NCBI RefSeq assembly: GCF_000688235.1
Contig: NZ_JHYO01000028.1
Span: 1-50,774, forward strand
Direction: 5' to 3'
DNA: 50,774 bases
DNA from: Terasakiella pusilla DSM 6293
GTDB lineage: Bacteria > Pseudomonadota > Alphaproteobacteria > Rhodospirillales > Terasakiellaceae
Shown one piece after another: positions 19,863 to 28,039 of the stretch. The position numbers were made by a program, and so were the translations under genes. Under the pieces are notes generated by a model. It was given only the letters and a program-made list of their open reading frames with translations, was not told the DNA's origin and searched no databases. Every line of letters begins with the position of its first letter. Position 1 is the stretch's first letter.

Positions 19863-20195
19863 ATGTACCTCGATATGTTTGTCAGCGAAGAAAGCAGAGC
19901 AATCGCTGCTGCCCTTATCTTTGGCTTGCTGGGTCTTCTCGCCCTTGCCTGGGTGGCGACCAAAGCAAATGACAGCCAGAAGCCCATCGCTTTGATCTTT
20001 CCCTCTTGGTTTGAAAGAGAACAGAGCTTCGCGGCAATCGCGCAGGCAGAAGGTACGTTAATCCGATATGGTGCAACAGAAAATGTCATCGTCGCACAGT
20101 TTAACAGCCTCTCTCTCGACGACATCAAAAATATAACCGGCGCAATCGGTATCCTGGACCCGCTTGCCGCGGGATCCTGCAACGTACTCCAATAA
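19863..20195 (+). CDS. Small membrane-anchored hypothetical protein (110 aa)
   Basis: A short N-terminus, one membrane helix (about 13-32, [17 protein letters not shown]), then a cytosolic domain of about 75 residues that is not recognised ([32 protein letters not shown]). An AGGA site lies very close to ATG 19863; the ATG at 19875 is an alternative. It ends 13 bases before a chemoreceptor gene and probably shares its transcript. Confidence 0.65.
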   Translation: MYLDMFVSEESRAIAAALIFGLLGLLALAWVATKANDSQKPIALIFPSWFEREQSFAAIAQAEGTLIRYGATENVIVAQFNSLSLDDIKNITGAIGILDPLAAGSCNVLQ

Positions 20196-20208
20196 CGAGG
20201 AACCAGCC

Positions 20209-21669
20209 ATGAACGATATTCAATCCCTACAGGTCAGTACGGCAAAGTATCTTATCCCGTATCTTTTCCTGCATATCCCGCTGGTGTGGGTCAGTGGACT
20301 TGTTACGGGCAATGATATTCTGCCCGCTTTAATCCTGACGACCCTTTTTAGCGCCATCCCGCTGATTATGAAATGGGTCAAGGGTGCGGACAGCCAGTAT
20401 ACTATCTTCAGTTCCTCGGTCGCCTTTATGCTGATTATCGCTGTTATGGTCTATGCGTTTCGCGGGCATCCTTGGCAGATCGATATTCATATGTACTTCT
20501 TTGCCGGTCTCGCCATGCTTCTGGGTTTTTCCAACTGGAAAGCCTTTATCGTCGCAACCGCCGTCATCGCCGCACATCACCTTGTTCTCAATCTGACCTT
20601 GCCCTATTGGGTCTTCCCCGAAGGTGCCAGCATCGTGCGTGTGTTGCTTCATGCCGTCATCGTAATCCTTGAGACCATCGTTCTTGTTATCGCGACGATG
20701 AAACTGACCTCCGCCCTTCAGGCTGCACAGATTGCCAAAGACAATGCAGAAAAGGCCGAAAAGCAAGTACAAGAAGCCGGTGCACGCCAGCAGAAACAAG
20801 AAGCAGACCAAAGACAACAGCGTCAAATTGATCGCCAGAATGTGGCCCGCACCTTTGAAAAGGAAGTTGGCGCCATTATCCATGCGGTAAAATCAGCCTC
20901 CAACGAATTGCAGGAACTGGCAAGCGGCATGTCAGAGGCCGCCACACAGGTCGGTGAAAATGCGGCTCAAGCCTCTGCCGCCTCCAACACCATTGCACAA
21001 CAGGTCGATGTGGTGGCGGCAGCATCCACCGAACTTTCCGCCTCCATCTCCGAGATCTCTCATCAGGTGAATGAATCGAGCGCGATTTCCTCCGACGCAG
21101 CCGACCTCAGCACAAACTCGACCCAGAACGTGCGCAGCCTCTCCAGCCGGGTGAACGAAATTTCCGAGGTCGTCAACCTGATTTCAAACATCGCCAACCA
21201 AACCAACCTCCTCGCACTCAACGCCACCATTGAAGCCGCGCGTGCCGGTGAGGCAGGCAAAGGGTTCGCCGTTGTCGCAAGTGAAGTGAAAAACCTTGCC
21301 AGCCAGACCGCCCATGCTACCGAACAGATTGAACAACAGATCAACGCCGTTGTGGGCGCAACAGATGAAACCGTGCGCGGTATAACGGAAATTCACAGTT
21401 CCATTACACGGGTGCAGGAAACCGCGACCACCATCTCCGCCGCCATTGAACAACAGCGTGCGGCGACAGAAAATATCGCCCGCAACGCAACACAAACCGC
21501 CGATGATGTGACGCATGTCGCCAACACCGTCAATTCTGTTCAGGAGGGCAGCCGTACAAACATTGACCGCGCCCAAAGAGTCCTGCAAGCCTCAGAAGCG
21601 CTGCAACAACAAGCTGACAGGCTCGACACCCAAGTGGACAATGTCCTGCTAAAAATGCGGGAAAGCTAA
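20209..21669 (+). CDS. Methyl-accepting chemotaxis protein with a multi-span membrane sensor
   Basis: 486 residues. The N-terminal 165 residues hold about six membrane helices and no sizeable periplasmic domain; histidines fall in or beside these helices (H22, H94, H123, H124, H148). A coiled coil (170-215) leads straight into the signalling domain, without a clear HAMP, with the kinase-contact tip [21 protein letters not shown] and [13 protein letters not shown]. The architecture suggests sensing within or at the membrane, such as redox or membrane state (inference). ATG 20209 has an AGGA site; the frame upstream runs into the preceding gene. Ended by a strong terminator. Confidence 0.93.
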   Translation: MNDIQSLQVSTAKYLIPYLFLHIPLVWVSGLVTGNDILPALILTTLFSAIPLIMKWVKGADSQYTIFSSSVAFMLIIAVMVYAFRGHPWQIDIHMYFFAGLAMLLGFSNWKAFIVATAVIAAHHLVLNLTLPYWVFPEGASIVRVLLHAVIVILETIVLVIATMKLTSALQAAQIAKDNAEKAEKQVQEAGARQQKQEADQRQQRQIDRQNVARTFEKEVGAIIHAVKSASNELQELASGMSEAATQVGENAAQASAASNTIAQQVDVVAAASTELSASISEISHQVNESSAISSDAADLSTNSTQNVRSLSSRVNEISEVVNLISNIANQTNLLALNATIEAARAGEAGKGFAVVASEVKNLASQTAHATEQIEQQINAVVGATDETVRGITEIHSSITRVQETATTISAAIEQQRAATENIARNATQTADDVTHVANTVNSVQEGSRTNIDRAQRVLQASEALQQQADRLDTQVDNVLLKMRES

Positions 21670-21673
21670 TCTG

Positions 21674-21720
21674 AAGAAAAAAGGCTGATGTCCTAGAAAG
21701 GATCGTCAGCCTTTTTTCTT
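21674..21720. terminator. Bidirectional rho-independent terminator
   Basis: A very long stem (AAGAAAAAAGGCTGA / TCAGCCTTTTTTCTT, with TCCT/AGGA pairing further in) around an AGAA loop. It serves the chemoreceptor on plus and overlaps the stop codon of the LysE gene on minus. Confidence 0.9.
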
Positions 21721-22339
21721 ATTGGTCTTCCACCGCCATGGCAACACCGGCCCCCACCAGCAAACCGCCGGACAGGGTATTCAAAACCTTCAACGGCATG
21801 GCTGACTTAAACAGGGTCTTGGCCTTTGCTGCGCTCAACGCCCAGCCAAAATTCATCAGCGCAAAAGTGGTCGGCACCAAAAACGCCGCCAAAAATGTGT
21901 CGGTAAAACTGAGAGCCTGCACATCAATAAAGGTCGGCAGAAAACCGACATAAAAAGCCACCAGCTTCGGATTGCCCAAGGTCACCAACAGGCCTGACAT
22001 AAACCCGGCGCCTTTGCGGGAGGATTTAGGAATGTGAATTTCTTGATTTTGCGCCATGGCATGACGGATCGCCCCAATCCCCAGATAAATCAGATAAGCC
22101 GCCCCGACATATTTGATCACCAGAAAAACAGTCGAATATGTCGCCGCCACATAACCAAGGCCGGAGACGGCAGCTAACAACCACGCCAGATCCCCAACAA
22201 AGACCCCTGCCAAAAACCCAAAGGTCGAGCGCACACCGCTATATAAAGCCCGTCCCACCAAAGCCGCAACAACCGGACCCGGCACCAGCCCCAATACAGC
22301 TGTGGCCAGAACCAACGCAATCAACGCCTGTACGTCCAT
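21719..22339 (-). CDS. LysE/RhtB family amino-acid exporter
   Basis: 206 residues, about six membrane helices. The family pattern is clear: GLVPGPVVAALVGRALYSG near the N-terminus, GFLAGVFVGDLAWLLAA, YVGAAYLIYLGIGAIR, and GLLVTLGNPKLVAFYVGFLP. It likely exports an amino acid or homoserine lactone-like substrate; the substrate cannot be told. A GGGAG site precedes the ATG. Confidence 0.92.
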   Translation of the reverse strand: MDVQALIALVLATAVLGLVPGPVVAALVGRALYSGVRSTFGFLAGVFVGDLAWLLAAVSGLGYVAATYSTVFLVIKYVGAAYLIYLGIGAIRHAMAQNQEIHIPKSSRKGAGFMSGLLVTLGNPKLVAFYVGFLPTFIDVQALSFTDTFLAAFLVPTTFALMNFGWALSAAKAKTLFKSAMPLKVLNTLSGGLLVGAGVAMAVEDQ

Positions 22340-22423
22340 TTTCGTCTCCCATTCTGTTCAGATGGGGGAAAGCGTACCATTTTTTTCTAATAAACCAAGA
22401 AGAAAGCCACAGGCCGTTCACAA

Positions 22424-22846
22424 TTAAAAGTCGATACGAACCTTCGCGCGAGTCTTTTTAACATCCCCACGCTTTACCTTACTTTCCACCCGTTTGCGCT
22501 TGGCAGCGAGGGAGGGTTTCGTCTTGCGACGCTTCTTCGGCGCAACGGCGGCTTTTTGCAGCATCTCGACCAAACGATCCAGCGCGTCTTTACGGTTTTG
22601 TTCTTGTGTGCGAAAACTATGGGCCGTGAGCACAATCACCCCGTCCTGTGTCATGCGCCGCCCCGCCACCTTTTGCAGCCGCAAAAAAATTGCATGGTTC
22701 AGGCTGGGGCACTGACGGGCGTTAAAGCGCAACTGCACCGCCGTCTCCGTCTTATTCACCTTCTGCCCGCCCGCGCCGGGGCTGCGGATGAATTTTTCCT
22801 CTATCTCATCTTCTTCCAGCGAAATCGTATCGGTGATGCGGATCAT
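22424..22846 (-). CDS. arfB: Alternative ribosome-rescue factor ArfB (peptidyl-tRNA hydrolase)
   Basis: 140 residues. Contains the release-factor catalytic loop RSPGAGGQKVNKTETAVQLRF with the GGQ tripeptide, and a long basic C-terminal tail (PKKRRKTKPSLAAKRKRVESK) that enters the empty mRNA channel of stalled ribosomes. It frees peptides from non-stop ribosomes. Lacks codon-recognition domains, as expected for ArfB/ICT1. Single gene. Confidence 0.95.
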   Translation of the reverse strand: MIRITDTISLEEDEIEEKFIRSPGAGGQKVNKTETAVQLRFNARQCPSLNHAIFLRLQKVAGRRMTQDGVIVLTAHSFRTQEQNRKDALDRLVEMLQKAAVAPKKRRKTKPSLAAKRKRVESKVKRGDVKKTRAKVRIDF

Positions 22847-22997
22847 GCCTTGGGCCTTATCTTGTCTTTATGCTTTTTTTATCAAATGCGCCCCTGCACC
22901 GTACTGCATCCTGAAGCACATTCAAATAGGATTAAGACTGTGTTGATCACAAAGTCAACCACCGCCGATCTATTTGAACGAATGAAGGAGAAAGATG

Positions 22998-23159
22998 ATG
23001 AACAATACTATTCTGTTAGGCCTGATCCTTGTAGGCGTCCTGATCATTGGCGGGGTTGTCATTCACGAAGCGAACGAAACACCCTTAGAAAGCGCCGGCG
23101 AAGCCCTTGAACAAGCCGCCGATGATGTGGGCGACGCCATCACCGAGTCAACAAACTAG
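22998..23159 (+). CDS. Small single-span membrane protein (53 aa)
   Basis: AAGGAG lies 7 bases before ATG 22998. The protein has one hydrophobic helix (about residues 5-22, LLGLILVGVLIIGGVVI) and an acidic amphipathic tail with ESAGEALEQAADDVGDAI. No family recognised. It is followed by a strong terminator (23236-23273), which supports it being a real, separately transcribed gene. Confidence 0.6.
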   Translation: MNNTILLGLILVGVLIIGGVVIHEANETPLESAGEALEQAADDVGDAITESTN

Positions 23160-23235
23160 CACCAAGCTCTCTAAAGAGTGCCCTCCTCTAGAGTGAGTTT
23201 ACAGAACTGTTGCCTCGTGTTCTCCCACACACCTG

Positions 23236-23273
23236 CAGCGATCCGGTCTCCCCAACCGGATCGCTGTTTTTTT
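23236..23273 (+). terminator. Strong rho-independent terminator
   Basis: A perfect 12-bp stem CAGCGATCCGGT / ACCGGATCGCTG with a 7-base loop followed by seven T. It ends the small membrane protein transcript and insulates the kinase gene downstream. Confidence 0.95.
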
Positions 23274-23367
23274 GCTATCTTATTGTGAAAAATAGATTCC
23301 TTATGGAGATTTTATACAATCGTCGTTATGTTTTTAAAGAACAGATGGCGAGAGGTTTTTTTACGAT

Positions 23368-25359
23368 ATGTCGGGTCATTCCCAGATCACAGTCTGCATC
23401 GATGCACATACCAAGACCAATATCCTGCTGCGCGCCGCCCAAAGCAGCGCAGAGGAACAGGAACTCCCTTGGTCGGTTTTATATGTGGAAACCCCGAACC
23501 ACTACCGCGCCAATAAAGAAGAACGGGCACGAATTTTACGGTTCCTCACCCATGCGGAAGCCTTGGGCGCCGTCATCTATCACATCGAAGATACCGACGT
23601 CATCAAGGGCATCCACCGTTTCGTTCAAGATTCTTTTCAAACCGAGACACCCGTCACCCATCTGATTGTGGGCGAAAGCAGTCGTGAGGGCGTTTTTGAT
23701 CAGTTTCGCACCTCCCTCGCACGCAAACTGGTGCGTCAATTGCGAAACCTTCCAACTCAAATTCAAGTGATCCCCCTTGCCAGTCAGGGGTATAAATCTG
23801 GCTGGTTTGACAGATTGCCGCGCCCAGATTTCAGTCTCTATAAAATCGCCTTTGCGCTCTTTAGCGTCCTTCTGGCCTATGGGGCTTCAGAACTCTTGCG
23901 CAGCAACATCCCGCAGATAGAATGGAAGATCAATTCCCATAATATCGCCGCGTTCTTTTTGCTCGCGACCGTGATTTCAGCCCTAAGATACGGGATGATT
24001 GCAGGCCTTGTGTCAGGGATTGCCGGTTTTTCCACCATTAATTATTTTTACACCAAGCCGTTCGAGAAATTTGCCCTGCTTCACACCGGCGATAGCCTGA
24101 ATCTGACCATCTTTCTGGGGGCGTCCCTCTTCATCTCCTTCCTTGGGGGATATAACCGGGCCAGTCACCTGTCTTTGGTCAAAAAAGAAAAGCGATCTCA
24201 GGCACTCTATAAAATCCATCGCCTTGCCAGTGCTGCAACAGAACGAAATGAAGCACTTAAAATCCTGCATGAAGAATTGACCGAACTCCTGGAAATGGAA
24301 GTTGCCTTTTTTATGCCCCCTGCCGTCAATCCCAACGCCATTGAACTGGTCCATCCCCAACAAGTCGACTTCAATGACGCAGATCGCAATTCGCTGGAGA
24401 CATGCTGGGATCAGGTCCGTACCACCGGCCTTGGGACACTTTTTTCGCGCAAGACGAACTGGCGTTTTGAACCCCTGTTGGTTCCCAGCGGGGAAATCGG
24501 CGTTATCGGGTTGAAAGTGCCCGCAAACATTCGCTTGGATGCCTCCTTTGGGCGGCTCCTGACCGCGCTTGCCGATCAAGCCGCCAGTATTCTGGAACGG
24601 CTGGAACTGGCGCATATGATGTCGGAAAGTCAAATGCGCGAAGAACGCGAGAAATTGCGCGCCATGCTTCTCTCCAGTGTTTCCCATGACCTCAAGACCC
24701 CGCTTGCCTCCATCATTGGCAGCCTAAGTGTCTACAAACGTATGAGAAAAAGCGACCGCCTTGTCCCTGAAATCGCAGACGAGTTGACCGACACAGCCTT
24801 GTCTGAGGCACAGCGACTGGATAGCTTTATCTCCAATATTCTGGATATGACGCGCATTGAAAGTGGGGATATTACCTTTCAAGCGGAATGGATCGATCCA
24901 ATGGAGCCGCTTAAGAGTGTCGCCAAACGCCTGAAAAACCGCTTATCTGAACATGACTTGCAAATTATCCGCCCCGATCACGACGTGGAAATCGAAATTG
25001 ACCTGATGATGACCGAGCAAGTCTTGCAAAACATCCTGGATAATGCGGCAAAATATTCACCGACAGGCACGGTCATTAAAGCAATTATCCGTGCAGAAAA
25101 CAAAGGTTTCAGCTATATTATTCAAGATCAAGGGCCCGGCATCCCAGAAGAAAACCGCCAATCCGTTTTCGACAAATACGAACGGTTAAAACAAACCGAC
25201 ACCAAAGTTGCAGGAACAGGGTTAGGTCTTGCCATTGCCAAAGCAATTATTGAAAAACAAAATGGTAAAATCCATTTAAGAAACCACGAAGCTGGTGGCG
25301 CAGAATTTACCCTGTTTTTCCCGAACGTACGCACCAAGAAAGAGGAGAAGATAAAATGA
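23368..25359 (+). CDS. KdpD-like sensor histidine kinase lacking the N-terminal P-loop domain
   Basis: 663 residues. Order: a USP-like domain (about 1-135), four membrane helices of the DUF4118 type (about 150-265), a GAF-like domain (about 285-425), HisKA with SSVSHDLKTPLASIIGSL (H440), and HATPase with NILDNAAKYS, DQGPGIPEENR and GTGLGLAIAKAI. E. coli KdpD is about 890 residues and carries an extra N-terminal Walker-type KdpD domain that is absent here. No kdpFABC potassium-pump genes are in the window. Its stop overlaps the start of a receiver gene by 4 bases. ATG 23368 has only a distant AGAGG, so the start is fairly but not fully sure. Confidence 0.92.
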   Translation: MSGHSQITVCIDAHTKTNILLRAAQSSAEEQELPWSVLYVETPNHYRANKEERARILRFLTHAEALGAVIYHIEDTDVIKGIHRFVQDSFQTETPVTHLIVGESSREGVFDQFRTSLARKLVRQLRNLPTQIQVIPLASQGYKSGWFDRLPRPDFSLYKIAFALFSVLLAYGASELLRSNIPQIEWKINSHNIAAFFLLATVISALRYGMIAGLVSGIAGFSTINYFYTKPFEKFALLHTGDSLNLTIFLGASLFISFLGGYNRASHLSLVKKEKRSQALYKIHRLASAATERNEALKILHEELTELLEMEVAFFMPPAVNPNAIELVHPQQVDFNDADRNSLETCWDQVRTTGLGTLFSRKTNWRFEPLLVPSGEIGVIGLKVPANIRLDASFGRLLTALADQAASILERLELAHMMSESQMREEREKLRAMLLSSVSHDLKTPLASIIGSLSVYKRMRKSDRLVPEIADELTDTALSEAQRLDSFISNILDMTRIESGDITFQAEWIDPMEPLKSVAKRLKNRLSEHDLQIIRPDHDVEIEIDLMMTEQVLQNILDNAAKYSPTGTVIKAIIRAENKGFSYIIQDQGPGIPEENRQSVFDKYERLKQTDTKVAGTGLGLAIAKAIIEKQNGKIHLRNHEAGGAEFTLFFPNVRTKKEEKIK

Positions 25360-25730
25360 ATTTAGAAGGACGCACTATTCTGGCCATAGATGACGCCCCT
25401 TCTATCCTGACCTTTTTGCGGGTTTCCCTGCATGATGAAGGCGCAGATTTCCATGCTGCCTCAACCGCAGAAGAAGGGCTGAAACTCTGTAAAGAATTGT
25501 CGCCTGATCTGATTATTCTGGACCTTGGGCTACCAGATAAAGACGGACTGGACCTTCTGCCGGAACTGAAAGAAACACAAGCAGACAACAAACCACCTGT
25601 CGTGATCCTGACCGTTCGCAAAGAAAAAGACACCATCAACGCTGCCTATGAAAAAGGCGCGGATGCGTATTTGACCAAACCTTTTATGGTGGAAGACCTG
25701 TTGGATATACTGGACCAGAAAATCAACTAA
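25356..25730 (+). CDS. Single-domain response regulator coupled to the KdpD-like kinase
   Basis: 124 residues, receiver only. IDDAPS acidic pair (D12, D13), phospho-acceptor D56 in LIILDLGLPDKDG, Thr in ILTVRK and Lys in YLTKPF. The ATG overlaps the kinase TGA (ATGA), so kinase and receiver are made together and this is its most likely first phosphate acceptor. Ended by a terminator at 25747. Confidence 0.93.
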   Translation: MNLEGRTILAIDDAPSILTFLRVSLHDEGADFHAASTAEEGLKLCKELSPDLIILDLGLPDKDGLDLLPELKETQADNKPPVVILTVRKEKDTINAAYEKGADAYLTKPFMVEDLLDILDQKIN

Positions 25731-25746
25731 CCGCAGTGAACCGCTC

Positions 25747-25790
25747 AACAAAAAAGCCAGCAGGCCCATAATGCCTCTGGCTTTTTTGTT
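25747..25790. terminator. Bidirectional rho-independent terminator
   Basis: A 14-bp stem AACAAAAAAGCCAG / CTGGCTTTTTTGTT with an inner AGGC/GCCT pair. It serves the receiver gene on plus and the DUF1328 gene on minus. Confidence 0.9.
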
Positions 25791-25830
25791 ATGTATAAAA
25801 ATTAAGGTGCGCTGTTAACGCATCCCCGCT

Positions 25831-26013
25831 TTACAGTGGTGGGTTAGATCTTCTGCCGGTCAACAGATTGCTCACGAGAGAGAGAACAAACAAGATGACA
25901 AAGGCAAAGAACAGAAGCTCCGCCGCCCATGCAAATGTCCCAGCAAGACCGCCAAAACCTAACAGACCGGTTACGACCGCCAACAAGAAAAATGTAATAG
26001 CCCAACCGAGCAT
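25831..26013 (-). CDS. DUF1328 small membrane protein
   Basis: 60 residues with two membrane helices (LGWAITFFLLAVVTGLLGFGG and ELLFFAFVILFVLSLV), the usual DUF1328/YtjA form. Function unknown; in many proteobacteria such genes belong to stress responses. ATG 26013 has AAGGAG 6 bases upstream, so the longer frame with seven extra residues is not used. Divergent from the KdpE-like regulator and sharing its control region. Confidence 0.9.
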   Translation of the reverse strand: MLGWAITFFLLAVVTGLLGFGGLAGTFAWAAELLFFAFVILFVLSLVSNLLTGRRSNPPL

Positions 26014-26118
26014 GATTAACTCCTTTCTTTTCATTTAATATCTGCTTCCTACTATCGCCCTTTCTGACTTAGGAAACTATTCGACGCACGGGCCACACCA
26101 TAAAAATTGCATAAACAA

Positions 26119-26136
26119 ATATCGAAAATTCGATAT
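26119..26136. promoter_or_regulatory. Perfect inverted repeat, candidate operator
   Basis: ATATCGAA-AA-TTCGATAT: an 8-bp perfect inverted repeat with a 2-base spacer, in the region between the divergent DUF1328 and KdpE-like genes. Its size fits a dimeric regulator site; autoregulation by the KdpE-like protein is inference. Confidence 0.5.
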
Positions 26137-26220
26137 CTCACTGCATTTCCTTATGGCTTTCTTATTTTATTGGTCGCTATATTTCTCGCTAGATACATTC
26201 TAGTAACCATAGAGGTGGCA

Positions 26221-26940
26221 ATGTCCGAGCCTATCGTGAATAAAAAGAATACCGTTCTGGTCGTCGATGATGAGCCGCAAATCCGCAAATTGCTCAAGAT
26301 CATTCTGCTGGATGAAGGATTTAAGGTCGAAGAATGTGAAAATGGCGCGCAAGCCGTGCGCATGTCCATTTCCATCAAGCCTGATCTGGTCATTCTGGAT
26401 CTTGGCCTGCCCGATATGGATGGCAAGGAAGTCATCGACAATATCCGCGAATGGTCACAGGTGCCGATCATTGTCTGTTCTGTGCGCGATAGCGACAGCG
26501 AAGTTGTCGATGCCTTGGGGCGCGGCGCGGATGATTATGTCACCAAACCCTTTAACCCGGATGTCTTGATGGCCCGCATCATGGCGAACTTGCGCAAATC
26601 CGTAACGCAAGAAGCGGGCGATCCGATCATTGAAAATGGCACCATCAAGATGGACCTGATGCGCCATGAAGTCTTTGTCAAAGGCAAAAGCACCTCCTTT
26701 ACCCCCAAAGAATATGACCTGCTGCGCTACCTCATGACCAACCGCGGCAAGATGGTCACGCACAAACAACTGTTAAAGGACGTCTGGGGTCCGGCCCATG
26801 GCGATGATATCCAGTATCTACGCGTCTATATCAGCCAGCTGCGCGATAAGATCGAACCGGATGCAGACGATCCCACCTATATCGTCACCGAACCCGGTAT
26901 TGGCTATCGGATGGAATTGATCGAGATTACAAACGGATAA
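26221..26940 (+). CDS. KdpE-like OmpR-family response regulator
   Basis: 239 residues. Receiver domain with VVDDEPQ, phospho-acceptor D60 in VILDLGLPDMDG and Lys in DYVTKPF; then an OmpR/PhoB winged-helix domain (SFTPKEYDLLRYLMTNRG, HKQLLKDVWGPAHGDDIQYLRVYISQLRDKIE, YIVTEPGIGYRM). The domain is closest to KdpE by motif memory. ATG 26221 has GAGG upstream; the open frame back to 26107 reads hydrophobic and is not part of it. It is presumably the DNA-binding output of the KdpD-like kinase, separated from it by the DUF1328 gene. Followed by a terminator. Confidence 0.93.
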   Translation: MSEPIVNKKNTVLVVDDEPQIRKLLKIILLDEGFKVEECENGAQAVRMSISIKPDLVILDLGLPDMDGKEVIDNIREWSQVPIIVCSVRDSDSEVVDALGRGADDYVTKPFNPDVLMARIMANLRKSVTQEAGDPIIENGTIKMDLMRHEVFVKGKSTSFTPKEYDLLRYLMTNRGKMVTHKQLLKDVWGPAHGDDIQYLRVYISQLRDKIEPDADDPTYIVTEPGIGYRMELIEITNG

Positions 26941-26958
26941 TTCTTCCATTTTTCGAGA

Positions 26959-26993
26959 ACAGCGCAGATAATTAGTCTGCGCTGTTTCTTTTT
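26959..26993 (+). terminator. Rho-independent terminator after the KdpE-like gene
   Basis: A 9-bp stem CAGCGCAGA / TCTGCGCTG with a 7-base loop and a T-rich tail. Confidence 0.88.
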
Positions 26994-27004
26994 ATGGAAT
27001 GATT

Positions 27005-27928
27005 ATGGATCAACTGTCTGCAATGCTGGTCTTTACCCATGTGGTTGATACCGGCAGTTTTTCGCAAGCTTCCCGTAAGCTCAATATGCCGCTGCCCACC
27101 GTCAGCCGCAAAATTGCCGAACTGGAAGATCATCTGGGCGCGCAGCTTTTGACCCGCACCACCCGCAAAATCACCCTGACAGAAAGCGGTGCGCGCTACC
27201 TAGAAGCCGCAAGGCGCATCCTCAATGATGTACAGGAGGCCGAACGCCAAGCCTCCAGCGAATATGTGGAACCTGTCGGCACCATGACCCTCACCGCCCC
27301 CACTGCCTTTGGGCGGTTGCACATTGTCCCGATCGTGCGTGAATTCCTCAAGGCCTATCCAGAGGTCAATATCCGCCTGCTGCTCTCCGATCACGTCCTG
27401 CATCTGTTGGATGAGGAAATTGATCTGGGCTTACGGATCAGCCCGTTGCATGACAGTACCATGATGATTAAACCCTTAGGCCATGTACAGTTTATCCATT
27501 GCGCCAGTCCCAGCTATATTGAAAAAGTGGGCCTGCCCCCGACATTAGACAACCTTGATCGTTTCGACCTTATCTCCTTTGGTCCCATTGACCTGAGGCC
27601 GGAATGGACGTTTATCACGGACAATAAGCCCAAAACCTGTCCGATCCTGCCCCGCCTGACCCTCAATTCCGCCGAATCTGCTGTGGATTGCTGCATCGAT
27701 GAAGCGGGCCTCACCCGTGTTCTCTCCTACCAAGCCGCGCAACAAATCGCAGACGGCAAGCTAATCCGCGTGCTGACTGACGAAGAAACACCACTGATCC
27801 CCGTGCATTTTATCTACACCCAGCGCCGCCTTGTCCCCTTAAAACTGCGCACCTTTATTGATTTTGCCGCGCCTCGCCTCAAAGCGAGATTACGTACGGT
27901 CGCGGCCCAATGCGGCTTCGATTATTAA
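27005..27928 (+). CDS. LysR-family transcriptional regulator
   Basis: 307 residues. N-terminal winged helix (MLVFTHVVDTGSFSQASRKLNMPLPTVSRKIAELE) followed by a substrate-binding domain (about 90-300). Of the type that begins with D-Q-L-x-A-M and often controls neighbouring oxidoreductase or detoxification genes. Start ATG 27005 gives the usual LysR N-terminus; an ATG two codons earlier is possible. It is followed on the same strand by GST, FMN-binding and DUF1348 genes. Confidence 0.94.
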   Translation: MDQLSAMLVFTHVVDTGSFSQASRKLNMPLPTVSRKIAELEDHLGAQLLTRTTRKITLTESGARYLEAARRILNDVQEAERQASSEYVEPVGTMTLTAPTAFGRLHIVPIVREFLKAYPEVNIRLLLSDHVLHLLDEEIDLGLRISPLHDSTMMIKPLGHVQFIHCASPSYIEKVGLPPTLDNLDRFDLISFGPIDLRPEWTFITDNKPKTCPILPRLTLNSAESAVDCCIDEAGLTRVLSYQAAQQIADGKLIRVLTDEETPLIPVHFIYTQRRLVPLKLRTFIDFAAPRLKARLRTVAAQCGFDY

Positions 27929-27944
27929 TTCCAAAAAATGGAAT
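27928..27944. promoter_or_regulatory. Candidate LysR-type box (T-N11-A in an inverted repeat)
   Basis: ATTCCA-AAAAA-TGGAAT, a 6-bp inverted repeat around a 5-base A tract, containing the T-N11-A pattern typical of LysR sites. It starts at the last base of the lysR stop codon and lies about 95 bases before the GST gene, followed by AT-rich sequence that could hold its promoter. Confidence 0.5.
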
Positions 27945-28039
27945 AATTATTTTCAAAACTAACAGATTATCTTATTTAATATAAAAATATAAAACGTCAG
28001 GCATGTTCTTCCTCCCAAACAAACGGAGCCAAACACGCC

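Noticed and set aside
22942-22959. GTTGATCACAAAGTCAAC as an FNR or CRP-type site before the 53-aa gene
   Set aside because: Spacing does not fit FNR and only part of the CRP pattern is present; too weak to call.
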